From positions 186,001 through 250,000 of the forward strand of contig NZ_JACJUK010000001.1 of assembly GCF_014235875.1 (NCBI RefSeq): a DNA stretch of 64,000 nucleotides, in the 5' to 3' direction. Source of the stretch: Croceivirga lutea (GTDB lineage Bacteria; Bacteroidota; Bacteroidia; Flavobacteriales; Flavobacteriaceae). The notes under the pieces are model-generated. The model was not told the DNA's origin. It was given only the letters and a program-made list of their open reading frames with translations, and did no database searches. Of this stretch, positions 17,273-25,770 are shown in pieces; position 1 is the stretch's first letter; every line of letters begins with the position of its first letter. The position numbers and the translations under genes are program-made.

Positions 17273-18120
17273 AATTGGTGACCGCAATTATAACAATGCG
17301 TAGCATCATCTCTATGCCCTTCTCTAGAGCAATTAGGGCAGCATTGCGTATTTACGTGTACATAATTTGTTGGTATATTATCAGAAGACTTATTTTTTTT
17401 ATTGGCTTTAGAAAACTCTACAGTAACAATACCGGTAGGTACCGCTATAATTCCATAACCTAAAATCATAATAACGGTAGCTATAAATTGGCCTAAATTG
17501 GTCTGTGGAGCAATATCACCATACCCAACGGTAGTTAACGTAACAATGGTCCAATAAATACTACGCGGAATACTGGTGAAGCCTGCTTCATCGCTTTCAA
17601 TTAAATACATTATAGTACCCATAATAACAGAAAGGATTAACACAACGTAAATAAAAACAGCAATTTTGGTTCTACTGGCTTTCAAAGCTGAGCTTAATTG
17701 AGAAGCCTCACCTATAAATTTTACAAGCTTGAGAATTCTAAAAATTCGCAACAACCTAAATGCTCTGACTGCCAATAATACTTGTGAACCAGCAAAAATA
17801 TAACTTAAATAAAGGGGTATTGTCGAAAGAAAATCAATGACTCCGTAGAAACTAAAAATATAATTTAATGGTTTTTTAATTGTGATGATACGAGCAATAT
17901 ATTCTATGGTGAACATAATTGTAATTATCCACTCAAATATCAATAGAAGATCATGATACTTTGCATCCAAAGATTTTACACTTTCGAGCATTACTAGTAT
18001 TACACTTAGAATAATTATAATAAACAAACCAATATCAAAAGCTTTTCCTAAAGGAGTGTCTGCTTCATAAATAATTTCATGAAGTCTGGCTTTCCAATTT
18101 TGTTTTGTTTTTGTTGTCAA
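17269..18120 (-). CDS. Voltage-gated-type potassium channel with C-terminal zinc ribbon
   Basis: A protein of 283 residues. Several membrane helices are present; the S4-like segment RAFRLLRIFRILKLVKF carries regularly spaced arginines and lysines, and the pore loop near residues 196-202 has the K+ filter TVGYGD, followed by the S6 helix. After a linker the protein ends in a short zinc-ribbon-like tail with Cys261, Cys264, Cys276 and Cys279 in two CxxC pairs (Cys260 adjacent). Most relatives carry a nucleotide-binding or RCK domain, or nothing, at this place. It should be an inner-membrane K+ channel, possibly sensitive to metal or redox state through the tail (inference). Confidence 0.88.
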   Translation of the reverse strand: MTTKTKQNWKARLHEIIYEADTPLGKAFDIGLFIIIILSVILVMLESVKSLDAKYHDLLLIFEWIITIMFTIEYIARIITIKKPLNYIFSFYGVIDFLSTIPLYLSYIFAGSQVLLAVRAFRLLRIFRILKLVKFIGEASQLSSALKASRTKIAVFIYVVLILSVIMGTIMYLIESDEAGFTSIPRSIYWTIVTLTTVGYGDIAPQTNLGQFIATVIMILGYGIIAVPTGIVTVEFSKANKKNKSSDNIPTNYVHVNTQCCPNCSREGHRDDATHCYNCGHQL

Positions 18121-18128
18121 GTTAAATT

Positions 18129-19454
18129 CTAATCTAGTTCTATAATTTTCAATCTATTCTTTTTTCTAAGATAAGATTCTGTGATTAAAACGGTCTCTTT
18201 GTCGCTTTTTACCGGTACCGCAATATTTTCTAGTACGTTTAAATTGTTGATTTGATGATTAAGTTCTGTAAAAGCAATACCAGAGACATTTCCGTTTTTT
18301 ATAAGAACAGCACTTTGCTCACCTAATTCTCTTCCACGGTCTAAAAGTATAAGGTTTCGTTTATCAATGCTGTATTTTTTAAACAACTCAAGTATTTTGT
18401 TATTGTGAACCGTTGGGTCTTCTGTGGGGTCTAAAGCAACCTCTGAAGACACTTTTTCTACAAAGTTTTTACTAGCTTTTAAACTGCTAAAACTGCTTAG
18501 TCTATTGGGCTGACCGTTTGCTCGTTCTGGTTTTAAGACATTTAAGCCACTCTCATCTGTATACATAAATATACCATGAGAATAACCAGTACTTGTTTTT
18601 TTATTGTAAACAGGTCTGTTTTTTTTTAGCTCATTATATTCCTTTAAAAGCGCAACCAATTCACTGCCAGTTTTTTCGAAAGTTACATTTTTGGTTTCTT
18701 TCTGTAATTTTTTCGCAAGTTCACTCACATTGGTAAAATGCTGATTTACCCTTTTTTTGATATTTTTAGTTTTACCTATGAATATGATATTTCCTTTTTT
18801 GTCATGCATGTAATATACCCCAGTTTCTGAAGGAAGATTCTCTACAATATCTAGTTGGGTAGGGGACAACTCTCCTAAGGTTTCTGACCTTACAACAGAT
18901 TTTAAAATGTCTTTGTTGGTATCTTTCTGCAGAAGTAGTTTGAAAAGCTTAAGCGTAGCTTGGGCATCACCATTTGCTCTATGTCTATCACTTACAGGAA
19001 TACCTAAAGAGCGAACTAATTTACCTAAACTATGAGATTCAGCTTCTGGCATTAATTGTTTAGATAAATCAACCGTACACAATGTTTTTCGTTGAAAGTT
19101 GTACCCAAGCCTTCTAAATTCTGTTCTGAGAATTCTATAATCAAACTGAGCATTATGGGCAACAAGAGTGGCACCGTCTGTAATTTCAACAATACGTTTG
19201 GCAACTTCATGAAATTTAGGGGCCGTTCTAAGCATTTTAGCGTTGATGCCAGTAAGTTTAACTACAAAGGGTTGAATTTCTTTTTCTGGATTTATTAAAC
19301 TTATAAATTGGTCTGTTACAGCATGTCCATCAAAACGATAAATGGCAATTTCCATAATGCCCTCTTCGTTATATTTGCCTCCGGTACTTTCTATATCTAA
19401 AACTGCGTACACAAATAGATTTACTTTGGTATCAATGGTAGTTTCTGGCTCCAA
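18129..19454 (-). CDS. DnaQ-like 3'-5' exonuclease fused to a GIY-YIG (UvrC-type) domain
   Basis: A protein of 441 residues. The N-terminal DEDDh exonuclease has D20/E22 in VLDIEST, the ExoII motif LVAHNAQFDYRI, and the ExoIII region with HRANGDAQATLKLF. From about residue 210 a GIY-YIG domain follows (GVYYMHDKKGNIIFIGK, then KKRVNQHF), as in the UvrC N-terminus or Cho. The last ~150 residues have no motif I know. This architecture occurs in several Bacteroidota and Actinobacteria and suggests repair or proofreading; the partners are unknown. It overlaps yggS by 23 bases. Confidence 0.85.
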   Translation of the reverse strand: MEPETTIDTKVNLFVYAVLDIESTGGKYNEEGIMEIAIYRFDGHAVTDQFISLINPEKEIQPFVVKLTGINAKMLRTAPKFHEVAKRIVEITDGATLVAHNAQFDYRILRTEFRRLGYNFQRKTLCTVDLSKQLMPEAESHSLGKLVRSLGIPVSDRHRANGDAQATLKLFKLLLQKDTNKDILKSVVRSETLGELSPTQLDIVENLPSETGVYYMHDKKGNIIFIGKTKNIKKRVNQHFTNVSELAKKLQKETKNVTFEKTGSELVALLKEYNELKKNRPVYNKKTSTGYSHGIFMYTDESGLNVLKPERANGQPNRLSSFSSLKASKNFVEKVSSEVALDPTEDPTVHNNKILELFKKYSIDKRNLILLDRGRELGEQSAVLIKNGNVSGIAFTELNHQINNLNVLENIAVPVKSDKETVLITESYLRKKNRLKIIELD

Positions 19455-20091
19455 ATATACTACTTCCTATACGCACCATTGTACTACCTTCTTCTATGGC
19501 AATTTTGTAATCACCACTCATACCCATAGAAAGGGTATTTATTTTTGGCAAGCTACTTTGTAAATCAGTAAAACATTCTTTTAAAAACTTAAACTCTTTG
19601 CGAACCTGGTTTTCGTTTTTAGTAAATGTAGCCATCCCCATTAAACCTTTTATTTCTACATTTTGCATTTGCTGAAAATCATCAGAAGCTATTAATTGAA
19701 ACAGCTCATCTTTACTTAGTCCAAATTTAGTGTCTTCTTCTGCAATATGCATTTGTAAAAGGCAAGGTATAGCGCGGTCGACTTTCTTACCTTGTTTATT
19801 TATTTCTTTTAATAATCTAAGGCTATCTACACCATGTATAAGGCTCACAAATTCGGCCATGTATTTAACTTTATTACGTTGTAAATGGCCAATCATATGC
19901 CACTCAATATCATTTGGTAAAGACTGCCATTTCTCCACCATTTCTTGAACTTTATTTTCTCCAAAAATACGTTGACCACACTGGTAAGCTTCTAAAATTG
20001 CTTTGTTAGGTTTTGTTTTAGAAACAGCTACAAGGGTAACATTTTCATGAATTTCTAATTTGAATTGTTCAAGGTTTTGACTAATGGACAT
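19432..20091 (-). CDS. YggS family PLP-binding protein
   Basis: A protein of 219 residues. The PLP lysine lies in LVAVSKTKPNKAI, then FGENKVQEM, WHMIGHLQRNK and the C-terminal STMVRIGSSIFG. These proteins (YggS/PLPHP) buffer pyridoxal 5'-phosphate and affect amino acid balance; they have no known catalytic activity. It is cotranscribed with DUF1015 upstream (5-base gap) and the exonuclease fusion downstream (overlap). Confidence 0.93.
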   Translation of the reverse strand: MSISQNLEQFKLEIHENVTLVAVSKTKPNKAILEAYQCGQRIFGENKVQEMVEKWQSLPNDIEWHMIGHLQRNKVKYMAEFVSLIHGVDSLRLLKEINKQGKKVDRAIPCLLQMHIAEEDTKFGLSKDELFQLIASDDFQQMQNVEIKGLMGMATFTKNENQVRKEFKFLKECFTDLQSSLPKINTLSMGMSGDYKIAIEEGSTMVRIGSSIFGARNYH

Positions 20092-20096
20092 ACTTT

Positions 20097-21308
20097 TTAA
20101 ATTTCATAAATGGTTAAACCACTTCGTAATTTGGGTTCTATGTAAGTACTTTTTGGAGGCATTACCAAACCAGCATCGGCAATGGCTTTTATTTCCTCAA
20201 TGGTGATAGGGGTGGTACTAAAACCTACTTTATATTTGCCGTTATCTACATTGTCTTTTAACTCCAGTAAACTTGGTTTGCCTTGGCTATAACCAATTCT
20301 TCTGTCGTTGGTTAAGTCTTTTATTTCTAGGATAGGTTCCAAAATAGTTTTAAAAAGAATTTGTGTATCTAACTTACTTAGCTCATCTGTGAATGCATAT
20401 GCAGTTTTTCTTAAATGAAGTAGATAAAAAATTCCATTAAGATACATGGTAAATTGATGCTTTATTTTTGGCCTAAATGCAACGAATTTTTTTTCTTCAA
20501 TTCTAAAATATTCATCTAACCGTACCAGAAATTCTTCTACAGTTAAACCATTTAAATCAGTTATTAGACGGTCGAATCCTGATACCTTAATTTCGTTTTC
20601 AGGTATGAGATAGGAAAGAAAATAGTTTTGATTATTTCCTTTTTTAGTATTGGTTAATAAATTGCTAGACGCACTTCTGTGATGGCCATCTGCAATATAA
20701 AACACATCTTGTTCTAAAAATTTTTTTTCTAGAGATTGAATGGTTTCTGGGTCATCTATTCTCCAAAGTGTATGTCTAATTTTATCAGTAGTGGTAAAAT
20801 CGTAATCAAAAGCACGTTGCATTTGTTCTTGTAAAAGACTAGAAATTGTACCGTCATCTTTATATGTCATTAGCACAGGTTCTGCATTAAAACCTACTGT
20901 AGATAAATATTCGGTAAACAACTCCACACGCTTTTGTAATACGGCTTCATGCTTTTTTATTTTATCTTTCTGATAATCTTGAATGCTCGTAGTACAGAAT
21001 AAACCAAGACTACTAAAATCACCTTGCTGCAGTTGATATAAATAAAAACAAGGTTCTTCATCTTTTATAAAAACAGATTCTTCTAAAAACTCTAGATATC
21101 TGTTTCTTACCAATTTAAATCGTTCTTGCCCTGTAGTGTCTTTGTGAAACTTAAATCCCGGATTAATAATGTGTAAAAATGAAAAGGGATTGTATTCCAA
21201 TACTGCATTTAATTCCCGTTCATCATAATCTTCATATGATTTAGAGGCAACAAATGCTGCCTTATCTGGAGCAGGTCTTATAGCTTTAAATGGCTTAACT
21301 GTTGGCAT
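20097..21308 (-). CDS. DUF1015 family protein
   Basis: A protein of 403 residues. It starts with PFKAIRPAPDKAAFVASKSYE and carries the family's strongest motif, DGHHRSASS, near residue 210. The family is common in bacteria and often linked to phosphoglycerate dehydrogenase or serine genes; a phosphatase or kinase role has been guessed but not shown as far as I know. The ATG directly abuts the stop of the 3-hydroxyacyl-CoA dehydrogenase gene. The function stays open. Confidence 0.85.
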   Translation of the reverse strand: MPTVKPFKAIRPAPDKAAFVASKSYEDYDERELNAVLEYNPFSFLHIINPGFKFHKDTTGQERFKLVRNRYLEFLEESVFIKDEEPCFYLYQLQQGDFSSLGLFCTTSIQDYQKDKIKKHEAVLQKRVELFTEYLSTVGFNAEPVLMTYKDDGTISSLLQEQMQRAFDYDFTTTDKIRHTLWRIDDPETIQSLEKKFLEQDVFYIADGHHRSASSNLLTNTKKGNNQNYFLSYLIPENEIKVSGFDRLITDLNGLTVEEFLVRLDEYFRIEEKKFVAFRPKIKHQFTMYLNGIFYLLHLRKTAYAFTDELSKLDTQILFKTILEPILEIKDLTNDRRIGYSQGKPSLLELKDNVDNGKYKVGFSTTPITIEEIKAIADAGLVMPPKSTYIEPKLRSGLTIYEI

Positions 21309-22196
21309 TTACGAGAATTGAGCTGATACTTTTTCTGCTTTTTTAGATGTAGAATAGTCGTAGAAACCCTCACCAGATTTAACTCCAAGTTTACCTGCGG
21401 TTACCATATTAACTAGAAGGGGAGAAGGAGCGTATTTTGGATTACCAAACCCATTAAAAAGTACATTTAATATAGATAGGCACACATCTAATCCTATAAA
21501 ATCAGCCAATTGTAAAGGTCCCATTGGATGCGCCATACCAAGTTTCATAACGGTGTCTATTTCTCCTACACCAGCAACACCATGGTGTAAAGATTCAATT
21601 GCCTCATTAATCATTGGCATTAAGATTCTATTTGCTACAAAACCAGGATAATCATTAACCTCCGTTGGAACTTTACCTAGTTGCTTAGATAGCTCCATTA
21701 TTGCCTTAGTAACGGTATCACTAGTGCTATAGCCACGAATTATCTCAACCAATTTCATAATTGGTACTGGGTTCATAAAATGCATACCTATTACTTTTTC
21801 TGGTCTTTTAGTAGCAGCTGCAATCTGGGTGATAGAAATAGATGACGTATTAGAAGCTAAAATAGTTTCTGGCTTACAGACCTTATCTAACTCTTCAAAA
21901 ATTGAAAGTTTAAGTTGTGTATTTTCTGTAGCCGCTTCAACCACTAAATCAACATTTTTAGCTCCTTCCTCTAGCTTTGTAAAGCTTGTTATATTGTTTA
22001 ATGTAGCCTCTTTATCTTTTTGTGTGATGCGTTCTTTGGCCAACATTCTGTCGAGGTTTTTAGCAATAGTGGCTAAACCCTTATCTATAGACTGTTGAGA
22101 AATGTCAATAAGATTTACAGTAAATCCGTTTTGAGCAAAAACGTGAGCAATACCGTTACCCATTGTTCCTGCACCAATGACTGCAATAGTTTTCAT
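21309..22196 (-). CDS. 3-hydroxyacyl-CoA (3-hydroxybutyryl-CoA type) dehydrogenase
   Basis: A protein of 295 residues, the size of a stand-alone Hbd-type enzyme. The Rossmann motif VIGAGTMGNGIAHVFA is at the N-terminus. IGMHFMNPVPIMKLVEI contains the catalytic His, and the C-terminal helical domain has FVANRILMPMINEAI and GVKSGEGFYDY. It oxidises (S)-3-hydroxyacyl-CoA with NAD+. No thiolase or crotonase lies beside it, so its pathway (fatty acid, butyrate or amino acid breakdown) is open. It sits six bases after the Gfo/Idh gene. Confidence 0.92.
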   Translation of the reverse strand: MKTIAVIGAGTMGNGIAHVFAQNGFTVNLIDISQQSIDKGLATIAKNLDRMLAKERITQKDKEATLNNITSFTKLEEGAKNVDLVVEAATENTQLKLSIFEELDKVCKPETILASNTSSISITQIAAATKRPEKVIGMHFMNPVPIMKLVEIIRGYSTSDTVTKAIMELSKQLGKVPTEVNDYPGFVANRILMPMINEAIESLHHGVAGVGEIDTVMKLGMAHPMGPLQLADFIGLDVCLSILNVLFNGFGNPKYAPSPLLVNMVTAGKLGVKSGEGFYDYSTSKKAEKVSAQFS

Positions 22197-22202
22197 ATAG
22201 TT

Positions 22203-23165
22203 TTAATCGAAATTTTTAATTATTTGTAAAGCAACGCGTAAAGCTTCAGTGCCCTGTTCTAAGTTCACAACAGGAGTTGTATTGTTTATAATGGCATCTG
22301 CAAAAGTCTCTAATTCGTCTAGAATAGCGTTGTTTGGGTTGATTTCCGGATTTTCAAAATAAATTTGTTTTTTATCTCCTTCAGCATTTTGTAAAACCAT
22401 GTCAAAATCTCCTGGTTTCTCTGGAGCGTCCTTCATTTTTACTACCTCAACATTTTTTTCTAGAAAGTCTACAGAGATATAGGCATCTTTTTGAAAAAAT
22501 CTAGATTTTCTCATATTCTTTAAAGAAATTCTGCTAGAGGTTAAATTAGCTACACAACCATTTTCAAATTTAATTCGGGCATTGGCAATATCTGGTGAAT
22601 TACTTATTACCGAAACACCGCTGGCATTTATGCTTTCTACTTTTGAATTTACAACACTGAGAATGACATCAATATCATGAATCATTAAATCTAAAACAAC
22701 AGGTACATCAGTTCCTCTAGGGTTAAATTCAGCCAGTCTATGCGTTTCAATAAACATTGGGTTTTTAATATTGTCTTTAACGGCTAAAAATGCTGGATTA
22801 AACCGTTCTACGTGACCAACTTGACCCTTAACGTTGTATTTATGTACCAGTTCAATGAGTTCTTCTGCTTCTGAAACCGTGTTGGTAATAGGTTTTTCAA
22901 TAAAAACATGTTTGCCCTTTTCAATGGCCTTTTTAGCTACGTTGTAATGAGATAATGTGGGTGTTACAATATCAATTACGTCAACCGCCTCTATAAGTTC
23001 ATTGATATTTTCATAATAAGTGTAACCAAATTCTTTTACAACATTTTTAGCATTGATTTCATCTGGGTCATAAAAACCCACTAACTCATATTTGTCAGAT
23101 TGATTTAGTAATCTAAGATGAATTTTTCCTAAGTGTCCGGCTCCCAGTACACCAGCTTTCAGCAT
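22203..23165 (-). CDS. Gfo/Idh/MocA family NAD(P)-dependent oxidoreductase
   Basis: A protein of 320 residues from MLKAGVLGAGHLGKIH; the open frame runs 41 codons further, across the promoter and the divergent pcm start, and is rejected. The family EKP motif is in HVFIEKPITNT and the C-terminal domain carries the conserved HD in DLMIHDIDVI. These enzymes oxidise sugar or polyol hydroxyls; the substrate is unknown. It is the first gene of the eight-gene minus-strand run ending at 15880. A -7 box lies 15 bases upstream. Confidence 0.87.
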   Translation of the reverse strand: MLKAGVLGAGHLGKIHLRLLNQSDKYELVGFYDPDEINAKNVVKEFGYTYYENINELIEAVDVIDIVTPTLSHYNVAKKAIEKGKHVFIEKPITNTVSEAEELIELVHKYNVKGQVGHVERFNPAFLAVKDNIKNPMFIETHRLAEFNPRGTDVPVVLDLMIHDIDVILSVVNSKVESINASGVSVISNSPDIANARIKFENGCVANLTSSRISLKNMRKSRFFQKDAYISVDFLEKNVEVVKMKDAPEKPGDFDMVLQNAEGDKKQIYFENPEINPNNAILDELETFADAIINNTTPVVNLEQGTEALRVALQIIKNFD

Positions 23166-23180
23166 AGCATTAAATTTTAT

Positions 23181-23188
23181 CAAAAATA
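23181..23188 (-). promoter_or_regulatory. Putative -7 box (TATTTTTG) of the eight-gene minus-strand run
   Basis: An exact TAnnTTTG match on the minus strand, 15 bases upstream of the Gfo/Idh ATG. It lies back to back with the pcm promoter box at 23232-23239. Confidence 0.5.
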
Positions 23189-23231
23189 CGGATAAGGCAA
23201 TAAATTTGGAGAAAGCTGAGCAGTTAGTTAT

Positions 23232-23239
23232 TAAATTTG
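23232..23239 (+). promoter_or_regulatory. Putative -7 box (TAAATTTG) of pcm
   Basis: An exact TAnnTTTG match 14 bases before the pcm ATG. A TTG at 23206-23208 lies 23 bases upstream, at the long end of accepted spacing. Confidence 0.5.
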
Positions 23240-23253
23240 TGAACCAATAAACC

Positions 23254-23895
23254 ATGCGAGATTTACCAAAACATAAAGGAAAGCGCAATCAACTTGCAGA
23301 AGTTGTTGCAGCTAAGGGGATTAAAGATGAAAAGGTTTTAGATGCTATTAAAACCATACCCAGACATTTATTTTTAGATAGTAGTTTTGAAGACCACGCC
23401 TATCAAGACAAGGCTTTTCCTATAGGAGCTGAACAAACTATTTCTCAGCCGTATACTGTTGCTTTTCAAACTGAACTGTTGAAAATAAAACCTAATGATA
23501 AAATTCTAGAAATAGGTACGGGTAGTGGTTACCAAACAGCAGTATTATTACATTTAAAGGCAAAAGTGTATACTGTTGAACGTCAAGGAGAGCTTTTTAA
23601 GAAAACAAAACTTTTCTTTGAAAAGATGAATTACCGCCCAAAGAAATTTAGTTTTGGAGATGGTTACAAAGGCATGCCTAAAGAAGCACCATTTGATGGT
23701 ATTATAGTAACCGCAGGGGCGCCAGAGGTGCCACCAGCACTTCTTTCGCAATTAAAGATAGGAGGTAGACTTGTAATACCGGTTGGAATAGACACTCAAA
23801 TAATGACTCTTTTTCTTCGAACATCTGAAAAAGAGTTTAAGAAACAAGAATTGGGTAGTTTTAGATTTGTACCCTTGTTAGAAGATAAAAATTAA
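23254..23895 (+). CDS. pcm: Protein-L-isoaspartate O-methyltransferase
   Basis: A protein of 213 residues, normal for PCMT, which methylates isoaspartyl residues in aged proteins so that they revert. Conserved parts are PRHLFLD, the substrate loop [16 protein letters not shown], the SAM motif [15 protein letters not shown] and [19 protein letters not shown]. It is divergent from the Gfo/Idh gene and convergent with smpB, sharing a TTAA stop overlap. Confidence 0.93.
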   Translation: MRDLPKHKGKRNQLAEVVAAKGIKDEKVLDAIKTIPRHLFLDSSFEDHAYQDKAFPIGAEQTISQPYTVAFQTELLKIKPNDKILEIGTGSGYQTAVLLHLKAKVYTVERQGELFKKTKLFFEKMNYRPKKFSFGDGYKGMPKEAPFDGIIVTAGAPEVPPALLSQLKIGGRLVIPVGIDTQIMTLFLRTSEKEFKKQELGSFRFVPLLEDKN

Positions 23896-24356
23896 TTATT
23901 GAAGGCTTTTTTGATTCGTGAAAGATTTCGTTTGTTATCACGGTCTTTAATAGTTTCTCTTTTGTCGTATAATTTTTTACCACGAGCTAAAGCAATATTC
24001 ATTTTGGCTAATCCTTTCTCGTTAATAAATAAGTTAAGTGGAATTATGGTTAAGCCAGAAGCTGTTATTTCTTTGTGAAGCTTTTTTAACTCCCCTTTAT
24101 TCAGCAACAATTTTCTTTCTGCCTTAGGCCTGTGGTTATAATGGCCACCATAGCTATATTCATCTACCTGCATGTTAATTACAAAAAGTTCACCTTTAGC
24201 GTTGAACTCACAAAAACTTTCAGAAATTGAAGCTTTTCCTAAACGAATAGATTTAATTTCAGTTCCAGATAATACAATACCTGCGGTGTATTTATCTAAG
24301 ATTTCATAATCAAATCTTGCACGTCTGTTTTTAATGTTTATATTTTTTTGCATCAT
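23892..24356 (-). CDS. smpB: SsrA-binding protein SmpB
   Basis: A protein of 154 residues, partner of tmRNA in ribosome rescue. The OB fold begins [34 protein letters not shown] and the C-terminal [16 protein letters not shown]-type tail (here [20 protein letters not shown]) are diagnostic. Two ATGs stand in tandem; the -7 box at 24359-24366 lies so close that the second (24353) is the more likely first codon, on a leaderless message. It shares a TTAA stop with pcm. Confidence 0.95.
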   Translation of the reverse strand: MMQKNINIKNRRARFDYEILDKYTAGIVLSGTEIKSIRLGKASISESFCEFNAKGELFVINMQVDEYSYGGHYNHRPKAERKLLLNKGELKKLHKEITASGLTIIPLNLFINEKGLAKMNIALARGKKLYDKRETIKDRDNKRNLSRIKKAFNN

Positions 24357-24358
24357 TA

Positions 24359-24366
24359 CAAAATTA
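24359..24366 (-). promoter_or_regulatory. Putative -7 box (TAATTTTG) of smpB, implying a leaderless mRNA
   Basis: An exact TAnnTTTG match that ends two bases before the first smpB ATG. Transcription about five bases after the G would start at or within the first codons. Confidence 0.4.
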
Positions 24367-24429
24367 AGCTTTACAGATTATGTTAGTAAGGAAATTGTTT
24401 CTTTTACGATAGAATAGAAAATTAGATTT

Positions 24430-25173
24430 ATGAAATATCCGCTGTTATTTTCAATTTTACTAGTATTAGTTTCTTGTAAAAAGGAAGCTAAAAAACTCAC
24501 GGCTGATGAAATTGTAAACAAGTCAATAGCTGTTACCGGTGTGGATGATCACAAAAATTACGATAGTCATTTTGAGTTTAGGGGCATAGTTTATCAATCG
24601 GAAAACAGAAAAGGAAGAACCCTGTATAAACGCAAAATTTTATCGGATACTGCTACTATTACAGATGTTTTTACAAATGGAAATTTAAAACGATATATTG
24701 GTGATAGCTTACTTAATTTACCAGATACAACTGCTCAAAAATATGCCAACTCCGTAAATTCTGTACATTATTTTGCAAGACTACCTTTAGCTTTGAATGA
24801 TGTCGCCGTTAAAAAAGAATTGCTTTCAGATGCAACTATAAATGCAGTTCCCTATCACAAAATTAAAATTACGTTTTCGCAGGAAAATGGTGGAGAAGAC
24901 TATGATGATGTATATGTTTATTGGATAAATAAAGAGACGTTAAAGCCAGACTTCTTAGCTTATGAATACCACGTTGACGGTGGTGGCCAACGTTTTAGAG
25001 TAGCATTCAATGAACGATATGTAAATGGAATACGATTCGTAGATTATGAAAATTATAAACCAAAAATTTCAAATACAAGCATTCTAATAATAGACAGCTT
25101 GTATACCAACAATTACTTAGAATTGCTTTCTAAAATAGAATTGGAAAATATTAAAGTAACGCCTTCTTATTAA
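24430..25173 (+). CDS. DUF6503-like lipoprotein
   Basis: A protein of 247 residues with a lipoprotein signal peptide (lipobox LVSC, Cys16). The mature part begins KKEAKKLTADEIVNKSIAVTG, which resembles the periplasmic beta-rich lipoproteins of Flavobacteriaceae grouped as DUF6503 (related in style to LolA/LolB-like folds). It probably sits in the periplasm or on the outer membrane. The function is unknown. It is monocistronic, and its stop is shared with the convergent histidine phosphatase gene (TTAA). Confidence 0.72.
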   Translation: MKYPLLFSILLVLVSCKKEAKKLTADEIVNKSIAVTGVDDHKNYDSHFEFRGIVYQSENRKGRTLYKRKILSDTATITDVFTNGNLKRYIGDSLLNLPDTTAQKYANSVNSVHYFARLPLALNDVAVKKELLSDATINAVPYHKIKITFSQENGGEDYDDVYVYWINKETLKPDFLAYEYHVDGGGQRFRVAFNERYVNGIRFVDYENYKPKISNTSILIIDSLYTNNYLELLSKIELENIKVTPSY

Positions 25174-25709
25174 TTTATGTGCAATCGAATGACAGAGGAC
25201 TTACCTTCTTTGGTTAATTGAACAACAAATAAACTACCATTGTCATTTTCATTCATATCCTCATAATTGGTATTCCCAGTAATTTTATTAACCATGTAGG
25301 GAGTGGTATTACTGTGACCAACTACCAAAACAGTCTGTCCTTTATGTTGATTAATAAACTCCTCAAAATTCAAATTTTTATAGTCTAAATTGGTGATGGG
25401 TAAGTTTTTACTGTCAGCAGTTGGTTTAGCAGTTAGTTGAGTTCTTTTAAAGTTTGTTGAATAGATAATATCAAAATCAACATCCTTAAATACTCTAGAC
25501 CAGTTAGTTGCTCGCTCAAATCCTTCTGCAGTTAAACTTGGATTTTTATCTGAAGAATCTGTCTTAATTTTCTCAGCGTGTCTTACAAAATATAAAGTTG
25601 TTGTAAGGCGATCTTCATTTAATTGTATATCTTGCGCACAAATTTTGAAGAAAATACCCCCAAACAATAGCGCAAAAACACTAATCCGGGTCAATTTAAA
25701 AGCTTTCAT
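25170..25709 (-). CDS. Secreted histidine phosphatase family protein
   Basis: A protein of 179 residues from MKAFKLTRISV; a longer reading would cross the divergent PorP/SprF start. An N-terminal signal peptide or anchor (about residues 5-24) is followed by the phosphohistidine motif FVRHAEK, then DFDIIYSTNFKRTQLTA and the second histidine in LVVGHSNTTP. This is the SixA/phosphoglycerate-mutase-like fold in a periplasmic form. The substrate is unknown. It is divergent from the T9SS-type gene, with 61 bases between starts. Confidence 0.85.
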   Translation of the reverse strand: MKAFKLTRISVFALLFGGIFFKICAQDIQLNEDRLTTTLYFVRHAEKIKTDSSDKNPSLTAEGFERATNWSRVFKDVDFDIIYSTNFKRTQLTAKPTADSKNLPITNLDYKNLNFEEFINQHKGQTVLVVGHSNTTPYMVNKITGNTNYEDMNENDNGSLFVVQLTKEGKSSVIRLHIN

Positions 25710-25770
25710 ATCATAATTGTTAAAATAGAGCGTTAAGTTACCCAAATAACTGCCTAAAACCAGATGAACT

